Positions 7,233-11,017 of a stretch of 11,017 bases of DNA are shown here, in pieces. The DNA comes from Promethearchaeota archaeon (GTDB lineage Archaea; Asgardarchaeota; Lokiarchaeia; Sigynarchaeales; SOKP01). The stretch is from NCBI GenBank assembly GCA_016839905.1, contig JAEOTJ010000235.1:1-11017 (forward strand), written 5' to 3'. The translations under genes and the position numbers were made by a program. The stretch's first letter is position 1. Each line of letters opens with the position of its first letter. A model generated the notes under the pieces. It was not told where the DNA came from. It saw only the letters and a list, made by a program, of their open reading frames with translations, and did no database searches.

Positions 7233-7458
7233 ATTATTTCAATGTTTTATATTTTAATTTATTGAATTTTCAAGTACTCAAAAATTTATTAAATTTATTG
7301 AGTTTTTAATTTTAAATTTTATTTTTATTTAAAAAATCTTGATTAAATGTTATATTTTTTGTAGAAGAAATTAAAAAGATACAAATTATACATCTCACAT
7401 AAGGAAGATTAGGAATCTATCGAAAAGAAAAATAATTTACAAATAACTTAACATTTTA
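7233..7458. other. AT-rich intergenic region holding the por operon promoter
   Basis: The gap is 226 bp and very AT-rich. On the minus strand a TATA-like stretch, TAAAATATAAAAC, occupies 7244-7256, 12-24 bases before the porGD ATG. With no SD visible, the por transcript may have a very short or no leader, although the box is closer to the ATG than the usual ~26 bases. A 10-bp direct repeat AATTTATTGA occurs at 7256-7265 and 7292-7301, 36 bp apart, and could be a regulator site. A T-rich tract (minus strand, about 7423-7434) may terminate the upstream operon. I see no RNA gene or convincing ORF. Confidence 0.4.
7423..7434 (-). terminator. T-rich tract downstream of the toroid-protein gene
   Basis: On the minus strand, about 25-36 bases after the TGA at 7459, the sequence reads TTATTTTTCTTT. 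It is compatible with an archaeal U-tract terminator, but there is no hairpin and the context is AT-rich. Confidence 0.3.
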
Positions 7459-8427
7459 TCAAAATCTTTTAAATATTCGACAAATAGTTAAGCCTATCCA
7501 TAAGTGGAGGTCTTTATTTTTACCCTTTAATATTTTTAAAGTCCAAAAACCATTTTCTTGTTGCTCAGAAATAAACCAATCAAGAGCCTTTTTAATTTGT
7601 GCATCTTTAGAAGAGAATTTTAGCGCAGAGAGAGAATCTAAAGCTGAGAGTAAATCAGTCCACCAGAAAGGAAAAGAGAATTTCAACCAATAACTTTTAT
7701 CCCTTCGATCAGAATATTTATCATTTTGGAAAAAACGAGAGATTAATAATTTCCCCGCGATTTTAGCAGCCTCGTGTTTTTTATACTTCTCATGGGCGAC
7801 AAATGGACGTAAAACCATCCCAGTTAAGAGGTGAGAGAAGGGTTTTGATTTAATTGGTTGAAGTACTATTGGAGAACTTACAATATCTAAATATTTTGCT
7901 TTATGAGTTCGAAGAGGAAATGCCCAACCCCCATCATCTTGCCTTGTAGATAATAACCATTCAAAGCTTTTCTCAATCCGGGGATCATTTACATATCCTG
8001 CCTTAATTAAGAGCTCTAATATTGCCGATGAGTAACTATGGGCATATTGAGTACCATATATCCCTCTAAAATCACCTTCCTCAGTTTGTTTTGAAAATAA
8101 AAAATCAGCAGCTTTTTCAATTAATGCATTTTTTTTATTGAATCCAAATTTTTCCACGAGGAATCCTAAATTTCGAAAGGTTTCAAGTTGATTATAATCT
8201 TCCGGCGTGCTTTCTGGATCCTTTCCCTTACCAGGATATATCCACGATCCATCTTCCTTTTGTTTTTTGATTATTTTAACTGCCAGAGGTAATTCCCATA
8301 AATCTTCAACTGAACCTATTTCCTCTTCTAAAAGATCCCGTTTAATAAAATAGAGAAGGGCTTTATTTTCTGTAGATAATAGAGGAGGGACAGGATCAAA
8401 GTTAAATTTATCACGCCAAGTGCTCAT
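7459..8427 (-). CDS. Alpha/alpha-toroid protein of the prenyltransferase/squalene-cyclase-like superfamily, function unknown
   Basis: 322 residues. It has several QW-like motifs of the terpenoid-cyclase/protein-prenyltransferase fold: QKEDGSW (56-62), QTEEGDF (114-120), RQDDGGWAFP (162-171) and QQENGFW (289-295). Helical hairpins lie between them, ending in a Trp-rich segment (FSFPFWWTDLL, 250-260). It lacks the DxDD acid motif of squalene-hopene cyclases and is about half their length, so a cyclase call is not justified. I also see no clear zinc-site set of a protein prenyltransferase beta subunit. There is no signal peptide, so it is probably cytoplasmic. Its ATG follows the stop of the eIF2B-like gene directly (TAGATG), with a strong GGAGGG eight bases upstream, so the two genes are almost certainly one transcript. 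The substrate is unknown; the fold often binds isoprenoid or other hydrophobic ligands. Confidence 0.75.
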   Translation of the reverse strand: MSTWRDKFNFDPVPPLLSTENKALLYFIKRDLLEEEIGSVEDLWELPLAVKIIKKQKEDGSWIYPGKGKDPESTPEDYNQLETFRNLGFLVEKFGFNKKNALIEKAADFLFSKQTEEGDFRGIYGTQYAHSYSSAILELLIKAGYVNDPRIEKSFEWLLSTRQDDGGWAFPLRTHKAKYLDIVSSPIVLQPIKSKPFSHLLTGMVLRPFVAHEKYKKHEAAKIAGKLLISRFFQNDKYSDRRDKSYWLKFSFPFWWTDLLSALDSLSALKFSSKDAQIKKALDWFISEQQENGFWTLKILKGKNKDLHLWIGLTICRIFKRF

Positions 8428-9354
8428 CTATTTTTCCCTCCAAAATTGAAACCAATTAAGTGGAAGAGATTTTTCGATATTTTTTAAAAAGTCAGCAATA
8501 GACAAAACACCTAAATCAGAGATAATACCGGTAATATATTTTGATGGAGTAATATCAAAGTAGTAGTTATGAACTGTTATAGAATCATTTGCCTCTCCTT
8601 CTTTATAAACCTCCTCAGCTGTTTTTTGTTCAATTATAACATTAAGGCCATAATGACTTTTTAAATTATATTTAAATGAGTCTCCAACGGCAAATACGTT
8701 AATTATTTTATTATAAGCTACAACCGCTAAGGGAAGAGTTCCTATTTTATTAATTATTGAACCATCTTTTAAAATGCTATCAATTCCAATTAAAACTAAA
8801 TCCACCTCATCCATGAACTTGCCCATTGCGGCATCAATCATTACATGAACCTTAAAATATTTTGAGAGAAGTTCAGCAGTACGACGCCCTTCAAAAAGGG
8901 GTCGAGATTCTAAAACATATATTTCGAGATTAACCCCTTGAAGTTTAGTCAATAGTTTTATTATTGTAGAACTATAAGAGATTAATAGTATTTTTTGTAC
9001 TTGATCATTTCTTTCTTTCATAAATCTTCGAAAAGCACTCTCTAAGGCTTGTTCTCTTGTTTTTTTATCATGATAAAACTGCTTAATTCTACTAGAAATG
9101 TTTTTTTTAGATATAACATCTAAATCACTGATTAAATATCCGATTGTATTAATTAATGGTGCCATGCTAGGTCGAGAATTGATAATCATATTTGATAAAT
9201 CCCTAATAATATTTGTTATATCCGTGTTTCCGTCAGATATTAACTTCAATTGCTTTTTTATGATTTCAAGCGATTTTTCTATAAATTCACTAGCGCCAGA
9301 TGTATTATCTTGCCTTAAATCATTGATTTTTTCCAAGATTTTGTCATCAATCAT
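8428..9354 (-). CDS. eIF2B alpha / ribose-1,5-bisphosphate isomerase-like family protein
   Basis: 308 residues, a normal length for the IF-2B-like family (eIF2B alpha/beta/delta, MtnA and archaeal R15P isomerase). An N-terminal helical domain covers residues 1-115 and contains NSRPSMAPL (59-67). A Rossmann-like C-terminal domain has ESRPLFEGRRTAELL (149-163), DLVLIGIDSI (185-194, with Asp192), DGSIINKIGT (197-206) and YYFDITPSKYITGIISDLG (264-282). These are family signatures. The THCHS loop that carries the catalytic Cys of R15P isomerase appears here as LLISYSST (123-130), with Ser at the Cys position. That resembles human eIF2B alpha (THAYS) more than the enzymes. A regulatory or nucleotide/sugar-phosphate-binding role is therefore as likely as isomerase activity. 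The start at 9354 has no SD. It is the first gene of a two-gene operon with the toroid protein. Confidence 0.85.
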   Translation of the reverse strand: MIDDKILEKINDLRQDNTSGASEFIEKSLEIIKKQLKLISDGNTDITNIIRDLSNMIINSRPSMAPLINTIGYLISDLDVISKKNISSRIKQFYHDKKTREQALESAFRRFMKERNDQVQKILLISYSSTIIKLLTKLQGVNLEIYVLESRPLFEGRRTAELLSKYFKVHVMIDAAMGKFMDEVDLVLIGIDSILKDGSIINKIGTLPLAVVAYNKIINVFAVGDSFKYNLKSHYGLNVIIEQKTAEEVYKEGEANDSITVHNYYFDITPSKYITGIISDLGVLSIADFLKNIEKSLPLNWFQFWREK

Positions 9355-9594
9355 ATTCTTTCTATTAAAAAGTTATTCTTTATCTTAAAAGTTTTAAATT
9401 TTTAATGACTTAAGTGTTTAATGACATCATAAGATATCTCCAACTTAAATGTTAAAAATATTTCATTTATTAATGATATTAAATCAATGAAAGTCATAGA
9501 ACCTCGACTAAGATTTTCTAGAAATATGATTAATAGTATTTTTTGATTCTTTTATTCATAACAAATAATACTCAATAATAAATATTGATATAGG

Positions 9595-9623
9595 ATTTTT
9601 TGATATTTTTAATATCAAAAAAT
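9595..9623. repeat. Perfect inverted repeat, 13-bp stem with 3-base loop
   Basis: Arms 9595-9607 (ATTTTTTGATATT) and 9611-9623 (AATATCAAAAAAT) are exact reverse complements around a TTT loop. All but two of the pairs are A-T (one G-C pair per arm position GAT/ATC). It could be a transcription hairpin, a regulator site or a cruciform. In AT-rich DNA short inverted repeats are common, but a perfect 13-bp stem is longer than expected by chance at this locus. Confidence 0.6.
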
Positions 9624-9910
9624 TAGATATTTGAATAATACTACAAATTTCAAGATGAAAAAAGGTTTGAGAATTACCAATTCAGTTAATACAGATTAGA
9701 TATTAAGGATAATCAAATACAAAATATATTTATTTATTATTTGCAATTATTCAAACCAAATTTAAATCAAATTTATAAGAAACTATTTTTTTTTTCATCA
9801 GGTTTTAAAAATTGGTTTAATATGGTAATTAAATTCATATTTGAAAGAAATAATACTTCAAAAAAGTTCACATTCTTTTAAATGATGGTGATAAAATTAG
9901 TTAATTAATT

Positions 9911-9920
9911 GTATAAAAAT
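9911..9920 (+). promoter_or_regulatory. TATA box of the right-hand beta-helix gene
   Basis: GTATAAAAAT lies 46-55 bases before the ATG at 9966. A start of transcription about 26 bases downstream of the box would give a leader of roughly 25 bases that includes the GGTG ribosome-binding site at 9951-9954, a coherent arrangement. Confidence 0.5.
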
Positions 9921-9950
9921 AAAAATGGAAATTAAAAAATTAGAGAAAAA

Positions 9951-9954
9951 GGTG
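9951..9954 (+). promoter_or_regulatory. Ribosome-binding site of the right-hand beta-helix gene
   Basis: GGTG in the context AAAAAGGTGC, 11 bases before the ATG at 9966. It matches the GGTG core used by the left beta-helix gene and supports 9966 as the start. Confidence 0.55.
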
Positions 9955-9965
9955 CTTTAACTATA

Positions 9966-11017
9966 ATGAGGAAAAAACAAAATAATAAAGCTATTTTATT
10001 GATATCAAATCTATTTTTTATCGTTTTAATTATTTTTATCATTAATATAAATCACGATCATGTGTTTATTAATGATGATTTAGAAAGCATTGAAAAATCT
10101 AATTTAAAAGGTTCTGGAGATTGGATACTCGCACCATTTACAATTGACGATTCTGGAAATGGAAATTATACCTGGGAGGAGGCTGCTGACGAGGATTGGT
10201 GTAGTGGTAATGGTTCAATTTCCAATCCGTATTTAATCGAAAATGTTACTATCAATTGCAATGGAGGAGATGGTGTAGATATAAAAAATTCAAAAGTACA
10301 TTTCCTAATAAGAAATTGCTATATATTCAATGCTGAAAATGTCTATAAGCCTTATGAGGCGATAGCGCTAAGAAATGTGAGTAATGGTATTCTAATAAAC
10401 AATACATTTATGAAGAATTATGTAGGTATATCCATTAATACTTCTAGGAATATTATAGTTTTCGATAACAAGATTACAAATAATTCAGATGGAGGAATAT
10501 GGGTATATCATAGTATTGATGTAAATATAAGCAATAATAATTTAGTTTTTAATCATTTACATGGTATTTCTTTAAGATATACAAATAGAACATATCTCAT
10601 CAATAATGATGTAAGTGAATGTACTTGTTCTTTAACAAGTTCACCTCCTGGTTATAGTAGAGGAATATCAATTTGGTATTCTAACAATAATACAGTAGTA
10701 AACAATACATCTTCAAAAAATTGGTTTGGAATTAAATTACAGGACAGTACAAAAATTAAACTTATTGAGAATAACTGTTCAAATAATGGTGATTTTGGAA
10801 TTAGTTTATTGGACTGTACAAAAATTAAACTTATAGAGAATAATTGTTCAAATAATGATCGTAGAGGTATTAATTTAGATGGATGTGATGATAATTTTAT
10901 TTATAAAAATGTGGCAAATAAAAATAAATATGGATTATCCTTTGATGAAAGCAATAATAATTCTGTTGTTGAAAATATACTTTTAGAAAACTCTGTAGAA
11001 GGCATTTATTCTTATCA
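9966..11017 (+). CDS. Secreted right-handed parallel beta-helix (PbH1/NosD-like) repeat protein, 3' end beyond window
   Basis: The frame is open for 350 codons to the right edge, so the protein is incomplete. Residues 1-5 are basic (MRKKQ) and residues 9-28 are strongly hydrophobic (ILLISNLFFIVLIIFIIN), a signal peptide or N-terminal anchor. A cap module follows at about residues 67-125: NYTWEEAADEDWCSGNGS, then NPYLIENVTIN, then FLIRNCYIFN. It closely resembles the two caps in the left-hand protein. After it come rungs of about 23-24 residues such as GISINTSRNIIVFDNKITNNS and GIKLQDSTKIKLIENNCSNN. NxT/NxS sequons are frequent. Two adjacent rungs are nearly identical at the DNA level. No enzyme signature is seen; a cell-surface or extracellular role is inferred. 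It is transcribed away from the eIF2B-like operon, with 611 bp between the starts. Confidence 0.88.
   Translation, partial: MRKKQNNKAILLISNLFFIVLIIFIININHDHVFINDDLESIEKSNLKGSGDWILAPFTIDDSGNGNYTWEEAADEDWCSGNGSISNPYLIENVTINCNGGDGVDIKNSKVHFLIRNCYIFNAENVYKPYEAIALRNVSNGILINNTFMKNYVGISINTSRNIIVFDNKITNNSDGGIWVYHSIDVNISNNNLVFNHLHGISLRYTNRTYLINNDVSECTCSLTSSPPGYSRGISIWYSNNNTVVNNTSSKNWFGIKLQDSTKIKLIENNCSNNGDFGISLLDCTKIKLIENNCSNNDRRGINLDGCDDNFIYKNVANKNKYGLSFDESNNNSVVENILLENSVEGIYSY
10743..10859 (+). repeat. Recent tandem duplication of one beta-helix rung (69-bp unit)
   Basis: Positions 10743-10790 and 10812-10859 match at 44 of 48 bases. Both encode D-(S/C)-TKIKLIENNCSNN, with unit length 69 bp (23 codons). 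The other rungs of this gene are much more diverged, so this pair looks like a recent in-frame duplication and shows how the array grows. Confidence 0.85.

Larger units (their letters stand above)
9355..9965. other. 611-bp AT-rich non-coding region between divergent operons
   Basis: I find no convincing gene, tRNA or rRNA here on either strand. It holds, from left to right: the eIF2B-like operon promoter (no clear box; TTTAAAA about 44 bases before the ATG on the minus strand is one candidate); a direct repeat TTTAATGAC at 9401-9409 and 9417-9425; a perfect 13-bp hairpin at 9595-9623; three scattered copies of AATAATACT; a short inverted repeat TTTGAA/TTCAAA at 9840-9862; and the promoter and ribosome-binding site of the right-hand beta-helix gene. 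The length and low GC are unlike the tightly packed genes to its left. Confidence 0.6.

Noticed and set aside
7459..8427. Annotation as squalene-hopene cyclase
   Set aside because: It is half the usual length and lacks the DxDD motif; only the general toroid fold is supported.
8428..9354. Annotation as active ribose-1,5-bisphosphate or methylthioribose-1-phosphate isomerase
   Set aside because: The catalytic Cys loop is not conserved, so only the family-level call is kept.
9098..9388. Plus-strand ORF opposite the eIF2B-like gene
   Set aside because: It is antisense to a well-supported gene and has hydrophobic low-complexity composition without a domain.
9925..9960. 11-codon upstream ORF before the right-hand beta-helix gene
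   Set aside because: It is too short, its ATG probably lies upstream of the transcription start predicted from the TATA box, and it overlaps the ribosome-binding site.

Overview
The window most likely comes from an archaeon, probably an Asgard archaeon of the Lokiarchaeia type. This is inference, based on: AT-rich DNA (flanks roughly 30% GC by eye); long Asn-rich parallel beta-helix repeat proteins carrying a 'GNGS..(N/D)PY(V/L)IEN(I/V)TI' cap; a four-domain archaeal-style 2-oxoacid:ferredoxin oxidoreductase operon; an archaeal eIF2B-like protein; TATA-like boxes upstream of genes; and GGTG/GGAGGTG ribosome-binding sites. Nothing here fixes the taxon.

Layout. (1) 1-3204, minus strand: a very large secreted, right-handed beta-helix repeat protein that starts at a TTG and runs off the left edge, 1068 codons without a stop. 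(2) 3205-3310: a divergent promoter region. (3) 3311-3910, plus strand: a ribbon-helix-helix (RHH) protein with an unknown C-terminal domain. (4) 3920-7232, minus strand: a three-gene operon porGD (gamma and delta fused), porA, porB for pyruvate or a related 2-oxoacid:ferredoxin oxidoreductase. The genes are tightly packed, with Shine-Dalgarno (SD) sequences inside the end of each upstream gene. (5) 7459-9354, minus strand: a two-gene operon of an eIF2B-like/ribose-1,5-bisphosphate-isomerase-like protein followed by an alpha/alpha-toroid (prenyltransferase/squalene-cyclase-like) protein. (6) 9355-9965: about 600 bp of AT-rich non-coding DNA with a perfect 13-bp hairpin. (7) 9966-11017 and beyond, plus strand: a second beta-helix repeat protein, open at the right edge.

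The outstanding observation is in porB. The predicted 361-residue protein has every landmark of a PorB subunit in circularly permuted order. It begins with what is normally the second half (YDNEAFMNTG, SSSTP, CMRGW, the EEYLKSMGKFRHLFKP tail) and ends with what is normally the first half (GHGLCPGCG, TSCAEV, GGDGSTYDIG). The cut falls inside the thiamine-pyrophosphate/Mg2+ motif. The GDG part is near the C-terminus and the YDNE...NTG part near the N-terminus, yet the four expected FeS-cluster cysteines are all present. A good SD sequence and the TAAATG junction with porA support a real gene start.

How the genes work together: PorGD, PorA and PorB should form one cytoplasmic complex that oxidatively decarboxylates a 2-oxoacid to acyl-CoA and reduces ferredoxin. 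The eIF2B-like and toroid proteins are probably co-translated, but their joint role is unknown. The two beta-helix proteins are probably cell-surface proteins and share a cap module that occurs three times in the window.
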